From positions 3,038,001 to 3,102,000 of the forward strand of contig JAXQJY010000032.1 in assembly GCA_037042185.1 (NCBI GenBank): 64,000 nt of DNA, written 5' to 3'. Shown here in pieces: positions 22,210 to 34,300 of the stretch. Origin of the DNA: Sordariomycetes sp. S80-01Y. Its lineage: Eukaryota; Ascomycota; Sordariomycetes. Numbering within the stretch: the stretch's first letter is position 1; every line of letters starts with the position of its first letter. The notes beneath the pieces are model-generated. The model searched no databases and had not been told where the DNA came from. It saw only the letters and a program-made list of their open reading frames with translations. A program made the position numbers and the translations under genes.

Positions 22210-23465
22210 CTACATCTCCTTTGCGTGGAAGCGCGCAGCTGGGCTTTTCAAACAGTCCAGATTCCTCACCAGCCGCAGCTCCGCACCTTTGCTCTTCACA
22301 AGCTGCAGCTTCTTTTCGTCCCGCTTCTCCTCTTCGCTCATCCCCGTCTTCATCTCCTCCACCACCTTTGCCATACCCTGGCTCGTCCGCTCGAGCATCT
22401 CGTGCATGCTGGCCAGCACCTTCTCGGCCGCCTTCGCCAGCGGCAGGTCCAACGTCTTGACCTCGTCGCCCGACAGCCAGCTCTCCGTATCACTGAGCCC
22501 GGGCACGGCGCTGACGGCTTCGCGCATGCGAATGACCATGAGGGCTCCGAACATGTCGCCCGTGCCGCTGAAGTAGCAGTCTATGGCGGGGAAGACGATC
22601 TTGAAGAGGCGCGCCTTGCCGGCCGAAGTCATGGACGAGCCGACAACGGACAGGTGCGAGTCCGGGTGGTCCGGGGAGGATAGAGTAACGGATGTGATGA
22701 CGATATGCGGGATCCCATACTTTGAATGGAGGGTTTGAATCGCCTGGGTGAGCGTCTCCATGTCGGTAATCTTGACGTCCGACAAGAGCCTTTTCAAGTC
22801 AGCGGCAAATTCTCCAAGAGCCTGAAAAGGGCTGCTTACTCGGCTTCGAATTGGTTCGGTAGAATCAGATCTGCGTACGGGACCAGGGCCTTGTATGCCG
22901 GCACAACATCCTCGGCAACGTATATCCTGCCATTGTCGCCCATGACGGGATCGAGGACCCAAAAGAATTTCCCAGGCTTGGTCTTGCGCTTCTCCTTGAG
23001 ATCCTTGGCTATCGTGCCTACGGCACCGACGGCTTCCGCGCCTGGTATGTAGCCGGACAGCATCATGTCGAAGTCGTCGAGGTATGACTGTTTCAGGCCA
23101 TCGTACAGATCTGAGATTTCCTGGGCTGTGACTTTGGTGCCTTTCCATTGCTTGTAGCCGGTATGGTTGCCTGCCGGGGTCAGCAACCGTTCGTGACGGG
23201 TGGTGAAGGGGATTAATACTGAACTGGACGGTGTTGAGCGCGGCAACATCACATCCTAATGATTGCAGAACGAACACAGCAATCTTGTTTCCGACATATC
23301 TTCCTCATGTCAGATTCGGCCACATATTAAGCTCATTGAGAAAAGCGCTCACCCCGAGACCACCTGCGCGAAATCAGCACAAGTTCCTTCACAAGGGGCT
23401 GGCGAAACACTCACATGGCTTGCAACTGCCAACACCCGTGTGTCAGGAACTGGCAGATCCGACAT
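22210..23465 (-). CDS. bud16: Pyridoxal kinase
   Basis: Five exons on the minus strand (23465-23415, 23363-23353, 23299-23220, 23170-22840, 22789-22210) encode 350 aa. They join cleanly: SH|VVSG|YVGNKIAVFVLQSLG, then QFS|NHTGYKQWKG, then NQFEAE|LLSDVKITD. The second exon is only 11 nt. Family motifs are VLAVASHVVSGYVGNKIA, NHTGYKQWKG, DPVMGDNGRIYV, ILPNQFEAE and the catalytic GTGDMFGALM (usually GTGDLF). The enzyme phosphorylates pyridoxal, pyridoxine and pyridoxamine to supply vitamin B6 cofactor in the cytosol. Yeast calls the gene BUD16. The gene converges on dUTPase, with 156 bp between stops. Confidence in the product is high. The micro-exon is required to restore the conserved N-terminus. 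Confidence 0.93.
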
Positions 23466-24083
23466 GGTGCTAATGGCAAAATCTGAGGGATCCCACGGCC
23501 GTAACGGAGAGCGCAAGACGAAAACCGCAGGTCCGAGCAATTATATATGAGTCGATGTTGAGAACAGATAACAGAGGGGAATCCGTCGGTCTATGGCGGT
23601 CTACAAGATTGAATGTGCGTGTTGTACAAATAAGGAGAGATTGAGAACGATCGAGAGCTGCAGCATGATGTAGGTGCGGTGGTTCCTGAAGGGTCTTGCG
23701 TCGTTGAGTCAACCCAAGTGTGCCCCGCCGATTGCCCCGCCGTCCCCGAGGGGCCGATCTAGGAGTGGCCCAGAACTGTTACGTTTGCGCTCACTGGCTT
23801 CGTCGATAAAGTTCAATCTCGTCCAAGTGGAGGAGCGTGTGAGGAAGTCTAGTCCATTTGCGGCCTCAACATGTGCTAGCACGCGTGCCTATCCGGGCCC
23901 TTCTGTTACCCAGAGCTTCGCGGCGGCGCCGCAACTGTCATCTCTCCGTCTGTGTCATTATGTTCAGATTCATGGCTTATCCATCCCTTTCATACCAAGA
24001 CAGCGCAATCAGCCACTTGTTATCGCCATCCAACAAACGCCAGACCAGTTTAAAATATGTCAAAACACACCCAGTGCCATCTT
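23466..24083. other. Intergenic region between the pyridoxal kinase and PCNA genes
   Basis: This is the promoter of the pyridoxal kinase gene and the 3' flank of the PCNA gene, both on the minus strand. No supported gene was seen. Confidence 0.5.
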
Positions 24084-25021
24084 TTACTCTTCATCACCAA
24101 TCTGCAAAGGTCAGCGATCCGTTGTCTCGTGAAAGGTGCTAGTTTGAAACGGACCTTGGGCGCCAGGTAGAAACGCAAGTATGAGCCTCCACCCAGCTGG
24201 TACTCCACGAGCAGCGGCACCTCGTTGGACAAGCACACCTTGACCTGCTCAGCCATGCCAGCCGCTTTGCAGAAGTTGACCAGGTACTTTAGAGAGAAGG
24301 TCAGGCTGACAGGCTCGGAAAGGTCAATGTCAACGTTCAGGGCAGGCTTCTCCATGTTGGTGTGGCTGCGGAGCGTGACGGAGCCGTTGCCGATGTCACC
24401 AGCTGCGGAGAACTTCACGCCGTCCTTGGAAGCATCGATGCTGACTGAAACGGGTCAGCGTTGCCGTTTCAACAGTTGAAAAGTCATAAGAAGGACCTAC
24501 CAGCCTCCGACATAGCGGAAAGATCAGTGCAGATACGCCTGAACTCGGGACTCGGCATCGATACCGTAGCAGCATACTCTGTCTCCGGGATGCCCAAGTG
24601 CTCCTGATCAATGTCCATAAGCTTGAGATCATACTCGCTGATGCGGTCCAGCTCAGAGTTCTCGAATAGCATGTTCAGCACATCGGGCGTGTCCTCGGCC
24701 TTGAGGGTGAGCTTGTCCTCGTTCTGGGCGGCGCGCAGAACCTTGGTGAGCGAAGTCAGGTTGACGCCGAGCGCCAGGTTGCGGTCGCAGCGGTATTGCT
24801 CCCAGGACTCCGACTTGAGCATCATGGAGACGAGGGCGACGTGCGAGTTATCCATGGCTTGGAGAGCGATGCCGGAGTCGTTGCAGTCGAAGTTGCAGTC
24901 CTGGACGAGGTCCTTGATGGCGTCCACCATCTAGGGCTGTCAGCAATGTTTCGTGCTCTGGATAGAAAGTCGTGCTTACCCTCTTGAAGAGCTGAGCCTG
25001 ATCGAGACGTGCCTCCAACAT
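24084..25021 (-). CDS. pol30: Proliferating cell nuclear antigen (PCNA), DNA sliding clamp
   Basis: Four exons (25021-24980, 24930-24501, 24444-24155, 24101-24084) encode 259 aa, the normal size. Exon 1 gives [14 protein letters not shown], exon 2 opens [20 protein letters not shown], and the last exon is only 18 nt, coding IGDEE and the stop after LAPK. The interdomain connecting loop ([16 protein letters not shown]) and the DNA-facing basic segments are intact. PCNA trimers ring DNA and hold polymerases, Fen1, ligase and many PIP-box proteins. Continuous reading past LAPK runs into the third intron and gives an unrelated tail, so the final small exon is needed. ACGCGT lies 280 bp upstream. 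Confidence 0.96.
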
Positions 25022-25808
25022 ATTCTGTTCATCTCGTTAGTCAAAATGGCTATCGCTACGACGCGGCTGCCCCGCCTGAGTCCCGCACGAACCGCTGATT
25101 TCTTTGGGTTATCTTGGGGAAAGATGAAGGTCGCTACGAGGAGGGAGGAAGAAACGAAATATCGTGAGTCGTCGTGTCGTCGCGGGTGGCTTTCGTTGGA
25201 GAGGAAAGGTGATGAAGAATTGTGAAGCAGCTGCGGGTGGGTGAAGAGAAGCACTTTACGCGAGGGGGAGCTTTCCAGGTGGGCGCCCTGCCGAGTCGAG
25301 ACGCGTCGCGACGCCAACTGAACGCGGGGCACTGGACCTCGCGTGTCTGCTAGCGCTGGGCAGCAGACTTCGCGCTACCGCTAACAGTATGACCTGCCCT
25401 TTAACAGTGACCCTCAGTGGAATTGAATTCACTGGCTCGGACAGGATGAAGTCTCTGATTCATAGAAATGGCGTTTCTGGAACGATTATGTCTACTAGTA
25501 TTAACTCATGCATGGTATGTACAGCCGATGCCGCCGCCCTTGATGCGCCGTATGACCCCCGAATTCAAGCAAACTACCTTAGCAATAACGATGAACGCAG
25601 CAATGAGCAATTTGACCTTGGGGCTGTTATCCGCTTGTCGCCACTTTTTCTGTAGCCCTCATCCATCAACCCAGTATGTAAAGTATGACAATGTCCGTGG
25701 AAAAGGAAAGATCGTGATATCGTGTGCAGTGTGCTGTGCGGCGCAGCCGCTTGTGTGTAAAACCGCGAAAAGCAAGCGAAGGGACGGCCAGGCCATGACA
25801 GTGACAGG
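25022..25808. other. PCNA promoter and 3' flank of the vezatin/Inp2-like gene
   Basis: No gene was seen. The part nearest PCNA is GC-rich with ACGCG cores, and the distal part near 25400-25650 is AT-richer. Open frames there have no domain. Confidence 0.5.
25258..25306. promoter_or_regulatory. MluI cell-cycle box cluster upstream of PCNA
   Basis: A perfect palindromic ACGCGT lies at 25301-25306, and an ACGCGA at 25258-25263, about 240-285 bp before the PCNA start. In yeasts, MBF (Mbp1/Swi6, or Res/Cdc10) binds ACGCGT to switch on replication genes at G1/S, and PCNA genes are classical targets. The motif is seen; its use here is inferred. Confidence 0.55.
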
Positions 25809-27722
25809 CTACATCGACATGACTCGGCCACCTGCCGGGGGGGCGCTTGTGCGCGTCCGGGGGCGTAGGTTGATGACTGTCTCCAGCTCTTTCATCATGC
25901 CCCTCGTGGCATCCATTTGGGTACGCGCCTGGGCCTTTTGTTCCCTGTCTTCTCTCATCTTGACTATTCTCTCCTCTCGTGTGAGTGTGCTTCGTTGGCG
26001 CGGAATGGCTATCGCTTCGAAGACCTCGCGTTCTGGCTCGACGCTGCCGTCTGATCGAGGTGACTCGCCGGTCAAGGCTTTCAGCGCAGCAGCAGCGTTC
26101 CCCTCTTCGTCCACGGTGGTCAACCCGCTAAGGGATGAAGTGGGAGAGATCAAAGTGCTCATCGACGAAAGCCTCTTCTCGTTCCTGTCAATGCCTTGCG
26201 CAAGCGCGGCTTTGCCTTCTTCCCAAGCTGACATGAGCTCTTTGAGGTCAGTGCCGATGGAGTCGTACTGATTCAACAGGTTCGGCGCCAACTCAGACAG
26301 GTCTTCGGAATTGTTCAACGCGCGATCCGACTCTTCCCTCAGAAGCTGGAGCTTCGCTTGTAGCCCCCGGATTCCGGTCCCAAGCGAGTTCAGCTTGTGC
26401 AGCTGGGATCGCCACCTCTCCCGACCCGGCGTGAGCGGGCTCTTCGGCGCGTTGGGTGGAGGGAATAGCTCTTGCTCGCTCAGAATGTTCTGTAGCCTGG
26501 CAAACCCCGCTTTGGTGGAAGTGTTGAGGTTCCTCAAGGCCTCGACCGCTGTCGTCCATCGCATCAAGTCTTGGCTTTCTCCGCTAGCATCGAGCGCCAA
26601 AAGCGAACACAAGAATACCTTGCGGATTGTGTGGAACCGACTGGCGACAATCTTGAGCGTCCGCAGCGACTCGCCATCCTCAAACTCATCCTTGTCGAAC
26701 CCGCGGTTGGCGTCGGAAATGTCGAAGTCGCTGATCTCGTAAATGTCGAGGTACTTCTCCAAATCCGTCTGCTCTGCGAAACCGCGCACCACCGTTGATA
26801 CTTGGATGTACGAATCCAGAATGTCGGAGAACGTCGTGCGAAGAGACTTTCGTAAACGGGCGCATTTCCGATTTTGTGCCTTGTCTTCTATGCGTGAGAC
26901 AGGAGGTAGTGGTGCGGAGCTGCTTCCAGTAAGCACCAGTTTATGTTCTATCCGATGGGCGCAAACTCACATTCTATACCCCCTTGAAACCAGCTCAACC
27001 TCCTGGATAAGCGACAGGGCTGCGCCACTCACGCTGTCAAAGTCCTGGGATGCAGAGACAAAGGATGCCACCTCCAAAAGCGACTGATCCCTCCTGTACC
27101 GCAACCACTGCCTCTTCATATAGACCTGGCCCAATACAACGCCCGCCGCTATCAAGACGGCCAGAAAGACGAGCCGCTTCCGCGTAACGTACGTCGGCGC
27201 GCTGCCGAGCACCCAGCTCAAAACAACGGCGAGAGCCAAAGCCGCCAGCACTGAGGCCAGCATTCCTTCGGTCGAGTACGTGGGGCCAACGTACCCAGCT
27301 CCAGCCGTAGCCTCATCCGCATTCACAGGTGGTTGATGAGGGCCCAATATCGAATGCCCACTCAGCAATTGCGAGGCGACGATCGTATATCGAAACTTCT
27401 CCAAGAACTTCGCATTGTCCGCTCGATCGATGCTGGCCGCTACCGCAGCAGACGCACTTCGTCGTATCGACTGTAGAGACCCGGACGGATGTGTAATCTT
27501 GAGTTTCGGCAGGTTCGTCGGCTTTTGGTCACGATAGCGCGATCGAACGGCGGGTCTGCCAGTCGGGGCGAAGGGGCTTGGACTGGGCGGAGGTGAGGCT
27601 TCCGAGGAGCTTGGTGGCGCACGATCTGAGCTGTTGGCCCATTCGATGTCGGAGGACGCGCCGCCTGCGTCTTCGCGTAGATAGTCGCCCAGTGGCGTGT
27701 CCTCGTACACTACCGTGTCCAT
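25809..27722 (-). CDS. Vezatin/Inp2-type peroxisomal membrane protein (myosin receptor family)
   Basis: Two exons (27722-26971, 26922-25809) encode 621 aa; the 48 bp intron joins YRI to SSAPLPPVSR. The first 130 residues are disordered and Ser/Pro-rich. A pair of hydrophobic segments (GMLASVLAALALAVVLSWVLG and LVFLAVLIAAGVVLGQVYM, about residues 153-205) is followed by helical, charged sequence to the C-terminus. FRYTIVASQLLSGHSILGPH before the membrane pair and the following WLRYRRDQSLLEVASFVSASQ match the fungal vezatin/Inp2 family described as a myosin-binding protein of peroxisomes. Inp2 in yeast links peroxisomes to the class V myosin Myo2 for transport along actin. The assignment rests on overall layout and these segments. 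Confidence 0.68.
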
Positions 27723-28387
27723 CGTTCGGATCCGGGATTCTTCGCGTGCGCTTCGGTCCTTTGGGAGGGTGCTGGGACGGGCAGAAGCCCCTTTCGAGGG
27801 CCGCGCGGTTCAAGGTCGTCGTGGTCCGGAGGGTCGACTTAACGACTCGACAGCATATTCGTTGTTCCGATGCCTACAAAAGAAATAGATGAATGAACGT
27901 GTTGCGAGTTGGAGTCGGCGACCGTCGGCTATCGTTGTTGTTTTGATGAAGAAGCCGAAACCCCAGAGGCGAGGTCTGATGTCGCTAAGTGCCACGCGAC
28001 TCAATCGCCCGCAACCGGTTTAGTGCGGCGTTGGATGAAGGTTCATGCACACAATCGCGGCAGGGCAGGGGTCAGCCACTTTTGGATGAATACGTTCGGC
28101 GAGTCAGATAGCAGGACACCGTAATCCTGAAACATATCCCCGGTTACCAAGGTAGGCATTGTGATATATCGGGGACTACTATTCATTGTGCAATTTGCAT
28201 CGTTGGGACATTTTAGAGCAGGGACCCGTCGAGCCACTCCGCTCACGGCCACTCACCAAAGTGCTGTGGAAAAGGGGCTCAAACAAAAACAAAGACACTT
28301 CATTCAGTGCCTTGCATACATTTCACGTTGATCATTGTATGTATATGGACCCGTTCGTGGGGTGTGCAGGGTCTCGGGAAGTTGTGC
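27723..28387. other. Intergenic region between the Inp2-like and CorA-like genes
   Basis: This is the promoter of the Inp2-like gene and the 3' flank of the CorA-like gene, both on the minus strand. No gene was seen. Confidence 0.5.
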
Positions 28388-31300
28388 TCAACCAGCCAGT
28401 CCATCTCCCGTAATCCGTCTTCTGACTCTTGGTGGTGCACCGCGACTCTTATGTTTCGCCCAGAGACGCTCCCGGGCATCCCTCATCCACTCGGGCTCGC
28501 CGACACTCCCACGCTGCCTCTGCGGGCGCAGCAGTGCACCGCTGTCAACACGTATAACCCCTTTCTTCTTATGTCCACCAGTTGTGAGGAAAGTATCGCC
28601 CTCTGGTGGCGGCTCGCCAGACCACGCAAAGCTGCCGCCCATGCCCCTACCGACGTGTCTTCGGTTCGCTCTGGAATTGGTCAAGACCCAATCTTGAATC
28701 ACCTCGCCCCTGTAGGCGTAGATCAACGCTAGGATCACTACAGCCAGCGTGACTGGCAAGCCAGTTGCCCAGAAGATCCTTTGCGACCATTCCGTGTCCC
28801 GAATGTCTGTCGTGTTCATTCCCATAAAGCTGGTAACGAATGACAATGGAAGGAATAAAAGTGTCACAAAAGTGAAGACCCGGATGGCTTTGCCGTGATC
28901 TTCTTCGAGGATCTCGATGGTTTTTCGGACCTGCTCTTTCAAAACGCCAGACTTATCTTTGAGGACCCTGATGCTCTTCTCCTTAGCATCGAGATTCTTC
29001 TGCTGTTTGCGGCCATACGCCCGCTCAATCTTGTACTGGCCAACTCGCGTAGCATTAGTTGCGCGGGTTGACCCTGGGGATAAGAGCTTCAGATAGTTGG
29101 AGAGCAGAGACCTCTGCGCCTTCAGCATGGCCTGTAGCGCGTCCAGCTCTTCCTCCAAGCCATGTATGTCGAGGAAGACGCGCTTTTTCGGTCGACGATT
29201 AGCTTGAAAGCGCAGTGAAGAAGTGTAGCGTTGATATAAGTCGACAAAGTCACCTTTTCTCGACGCATAAGGTGTCGGCGTGTTCAAGATAGACCGATTC
29301 TGCAGGTCGGTCATTAAGCTGAGGACCACGAATTCCGCGCCGACAGCTTCCACGCTCAAGCTGTCAATCTGCCTTGATGTACCCCTCAGGAGAATTATGT
29401 CCTTCTTGGCCTCCATGAGGTGGTCCAGCACCTGGCGGTGCGCCAAGTCACCACGCCAAATCAGCTCGTCGATCTTCTCGCCAATTGCCCATCCCTGGGA
29501 TTTGTAGGTTTCTTTCGCGTTGTTGAGCGAGAGTCTGTGTGCCAATATCATGTACATGGCCATGATTTGCTCGAAGGCCAAGACAACGTTGGACGGCAAC
29601 TGAGCGTGTGATGTTGTGCTGCTTCCGTAAATGTTCGCCACCAAGTTGTGCAGCTCTCTGGAGTACCCGTTAATCAGGAGAAGCTGGCTCACAAAGTCTT
29701 CGACATGAGCTACGTTGCCATACCCGATGACAGATGGTGGTGTCGGCCCTTTGAGCCGCCGTAGCCAAACAAAACAGGGGTCGTCGTATGGTTGTCGAAT
29801 TTTGCCCGAGCACTCGAAATGTTCCTTGTGCAGATGAGTGACGGCATCTGCCACCGAACCATAAGGCCGCCCGCTCTGACATTGCGAACAGCTTAACCAC
29901 GATTTCTTCAGATTAGCAGCCTCGTGTGCTCTCCCAATGACAGTGGAGGGAACATCAAAGTCACGGATGATACATTCATTGGGTCCGCGACCTCTCTGTT
30001 GGTTTGTTGTCTGCCAAATGACATGCTGCGACCGTAGTTAGCTCGGGCATCAACCGAAAGAAGAAACTTGAAGCACGTACTCGCATTATCTCGTCAACGG
30101 TCCCCCAAAAACGTTGACACACGCTGTTGATGACAGGGCTTCCCTCTGCTGGCATGAAAGTGCTGAGCAAGTCTTTGGAAACGTCAAAGAGCCTTTTCAG
30201 AACAGTCTCGTCGTAACTTACAGCCCCCATTGACTGATTCTGCGCTCCATCTCCCTTAGATTGGCTGCTGGAACTCTTCCTTCCAGGCCGCGAGCTATCA
30301 GATGGACCTGGTCTCACGCTCTTCGGTTCAGACTGTGGGCTTTTAGGTATTTCTTCCCCTGTAAGTTTTTCCGACGTGCTACCAGCTTGCTGAGGATCAA
30401 CCCCCCCCGTTTCGCTGGGTGGGGGTCCTTTGTTTGTTGCATTTTCCGCGCTGCTAAGACTTTTCTCAGCCTGGTGTTTGTCAGGTTCGGGATGGCCAGA
30501 GTCGTCCCCCCCAGCACCAGCATCCTCCATCGCTGAGTCGCTATCCTTGAGAGGCAAACTCAGGAACTCGTGCCTTTCAAGCAGATCTTTCAGAGTGCAC
30601 ATGAAAGTACGTGAGTATAGCTGGTAGAAGTTGCCGCCCTGCAGAGACTCATCCATACTGCCAAGGATCTTCAAGACAGACTTGTCAACGTCTTCAGGTG
30701 TCCGTTCTTGATCAGAAGTTTTGATCCGCCACCTCAAAAAGGGATCGAAGCTATGTTCGTGGACCTGAGCATTTTTAAGTGACTCCTGGTCCGGCAATGC
30801 AGGCCATACCACGCGCACCACAGAGATACCGGGTTCGCGCCAGGGCAACTGCTTCTGATCAATCACATATTCGTCAACCCAGTCAACCATCTCGCCCGGC
30901 TGGGGCTTCGGTTCTCTGCGATAGAACGTCCTGCGACCTGCGACGAAGGGCCCGTCGACTTCTTCGTCTTCAACGGCCTCTGGGCCGCGGGCAACTTCAA
31001 TGCGGCAGACGTTCACCTCTGCAGTTGGCGCCCAGCGGCGGATAACGAACCTGCGGAATTTTCGTGCGCTATCGCGCGATGCTAGTCGAATCAATTCTGT
31101 CTGTGTGGGCCGGTCGCTGTCTTTCTCAGTGTGGAAAGATTTGCATTTGAGAGTGTCATCATGTTCATAGACCTGCGGGATCATTAGACTGAGCTTCAGG
31201 CAGCATCGAGCAACGGGGGCGGATTACATGATGCTCAGTAGCCCTTGGCCGGCGACTACTGACAGAATCTCCTCTTAACTCTTTGGAATGTGCGCTTCTG

Positions 31301-34300
31301 GCGGTTGACCTTTCTCGGGCTGATTTATGCAATTTGTCCTCGACATCGTACACTTCAGGGACGTGTTTTCGTGGACGTGGCGGTTCATTAAGAATGACTC
31401 CTGGGGCCAGAGTTTCGCTGTCGGATAGGTCATTGACACTGCCGGATAACGAGGGAGTAAGTGCCGGGGAGGAACTAATCGTCGGAGAAGGACTGAGTGG
31501 AGAGAAAGGATTCCCGTAGGCACCATAATGACTCCGTGACCTCGCCCTAGCGTGGCGCACTGCTCCGTCGTACGGGCGATAGTCGTCGTAATCGTCGTAA
31601 TTGTGGTAATTGTGGTAATCATCATACCTTGAATCAGAGCCTCGTGGCGTTCGATGGCTGTAGTAGTCCTCAGACCGGCTTCTAAATTCCTCTGGAAAAG
31701 GGGGAAAGTGCCGGTGATAGGGAGGCGAATGGTCACGAAGCCGCTTTCTGGAGAACTTTTCTCGCCCTCTGTGGTTCCCGTGCGACGATCTGCCAGTATC
31801 TAGACTCTCAGTGGGCGAGGAGAGGCTCCTCCTCTGGGACATGCCTCGACGAGCTGGGACTGAGCGTTCCCTTTCAACCTCGGCCGGAATCTCACCTCTC
31901 ACATCCGGAGGAGGAGGGGAGAGGGAGATATCTTCCAAGAGAAAGCCGTGGCCCGTCAGCGACTCCACGGTGGGGAATTTGAAGTGTCCCAGACCATGAG
32001 CCCAGTGCATGACGGAAGTTCGGTCTAATGGGCGGCCATCCTTGTCACTCTTGCTTGACTGCCTTGGATGTCCAGATGGCCCGGGGGTGTTCTCTTCGTC
32101 TGCGGACTGCGGCCTGATGACTTCCTCTACTTCTGGTCGAGAAGGAAGGTCCAGACCAGCCTCCAAGTGGATGTTTCCATCCCCATTAGCATCTTTGTTC
32201 GGCGGTTGGGACCGTTCGAGCTCACACCCAACCGTGCCGAGCTTGGATTCGTGGTTAGTCGGTTCTTCTAGATCCAAGGCTCGTCGAATGAGGCGCAAAC
32301 GCCGTACGACTCTTTGCTGAGTGTCCAGCTCCTGTTCTGTAGAAGCCGTGGTCAACGGGGAGTCCGGGTAGTAATCGGACATATGGTCTGTATGCCGCTT
32401 CTGAACGGTCTCAAGACGTTCTACAGCCACGTTAAAGTCCCGATCGAGCTCCTCAACGTCTACTTGATTTGCGGCCGATTTCAAAAGGCCTTGAACGGCG
32501 AGTTCCTTCCCAGGAAGCCTGTTCCACTGGATTTCTGCTATCAGACCAAAATCGTGTCGTCTTCTAGCGTAAGTGACTCCTTCGTGAAGGGCATCCAAAG
32601 CAGCTCCGGCTTCGTATAGCGCCTTTTCGGTGGTGGACAGGGGAGAGCTGGCGGCCGGAGCGATACTATCGAAGTTCTCCATGAGGGTAGGCCCTGGCTT
32701 GGAAATTCGGCTTGGTGTTTCTCCAAACAGGGACTGACTGCGTGGTTGTAAAGAGTTGGCGACGATTTCTCTCCAAGGCTCGTTGATGTCTAGGGTCACA
32801 TGGCTAAACTCTAAGGACGTGGGCTGACCCGTTGGGTTCAAAGCTCTGGATTCCAGCTCGTGACTGTTAGGATGCAGAATCAGCTGCATGTTGCGCAGAT
32901 CGTGTTCCCTACTCTCTTTGGCCTCGGGAACTTCGCTTTTCTCCCCTTCTTCGGAGCTTGATGAACCGTCGTCAAACCTGCTAGAAGTTCCAATTTTGGG
33001 GGTGGGCGCCGACGAGGACCGCTCTTCCGTAATGTCGGAAAGGTGAGACTTGTTGTTTTCAAACCCCTGTTCGCCCTTCTCTTTACTGTCCATGCCGAGC
33101 ACAATGGGACTGTCCGAAGATTGGGAAGTGGACCTAGAGGAATAGCCATTATCGTCTGCATCCGAGTTATTCGGGCTGCTACTTCTAGCCCGTCTTTCTA
33201 GCTTTTCTTGTCGTCGCGACCGCCTGTGAGGATGCCGAGGCTTCCCGGTGTAGGGAACGAGCAGTCCGGCTCTGTCGCTGACCGATGGCCGGCTGCGTTC
33301 TCGATGCCAGGATCTCTCGTGTGAAGCAGCCGCCTGTGGACCGTGACCATACGCTCGAGAACTTCGAGCGTACGTTGGGGTTGAGACTAGCCTTCGAGAA
33401 TCGGATTGAGCGCCGTAAGAGCTGCGATGGTGCGATGCGCTTCTGTGACTCCCGAGTTCGTGTTCGCTTCTACTCCTCTGAGGGCCGTATAGATGTTCGT
33501 TTGCGCCTCGTCGACCCCGGTAGACGCTTGAACGAGTTGACCGGTGTGAACGCGCTTCGCAGTGCCTCGTTGCTCCCGTTCCCGCTATCATTTCTTCTTT
33601 GCGGTCTGATCCCTCGCTACCGGGGTGTATCAGGATTTTTTCCTTGACGGCGAAAGAGCGCATCTTGCTATCACGGGACCCGAGAATCTCAATCCAGCGA
33701 CTCGGAGTGAGGATCTCGGCTTCCTCGTCGAGCAGCTCCCATTGAAGGGCGTCCGCATCCTGTCCAGCAACACGAGCAACTGCGTAGATGAGAAAGTCGA
33801 CATAGTTGCAGTCGCGTTCGACCACCATCCGGTATTCTCGATTGTCGCGATCGGTTAAACGAACAACAAGAGGCTCTTTGTTAGTCGAGTTCCGCGAATC
33901 TATAACGACACTGTCGCCCCTTAACTGCTCTGTTGACTGCTCGGACATCGTGATGAGAATTTTAGATCCAATGGTCAGTGACCAGAGCTGGTTCACGTGC
34001 AGCATGTCCTTCTTCGATTTGGAGACGTTGAGCTTCTGCACGACCTGGCTGCTCTCACGCTCGCCCCCGACATCGTACCCGTAAAGCGACTGAAGCAGGC
34101 TTCGAGGTCGGTATTCGAATTTTGAAGCCTGTCGACTTGAGGAGGGTTGCAAGGTTAGAAACGGGGAGGACAGAAACACAACCGGCTCCGTCTCTTGACC
34201 GTCTGCTGTCGTACCATCCGTTTCAGTTCTTCTGCCCAGGTACCGTAAAATAGACCCTGGCTCTAGGTAGGCGCCGCATTCCGACACTCCTGCGAACTTG

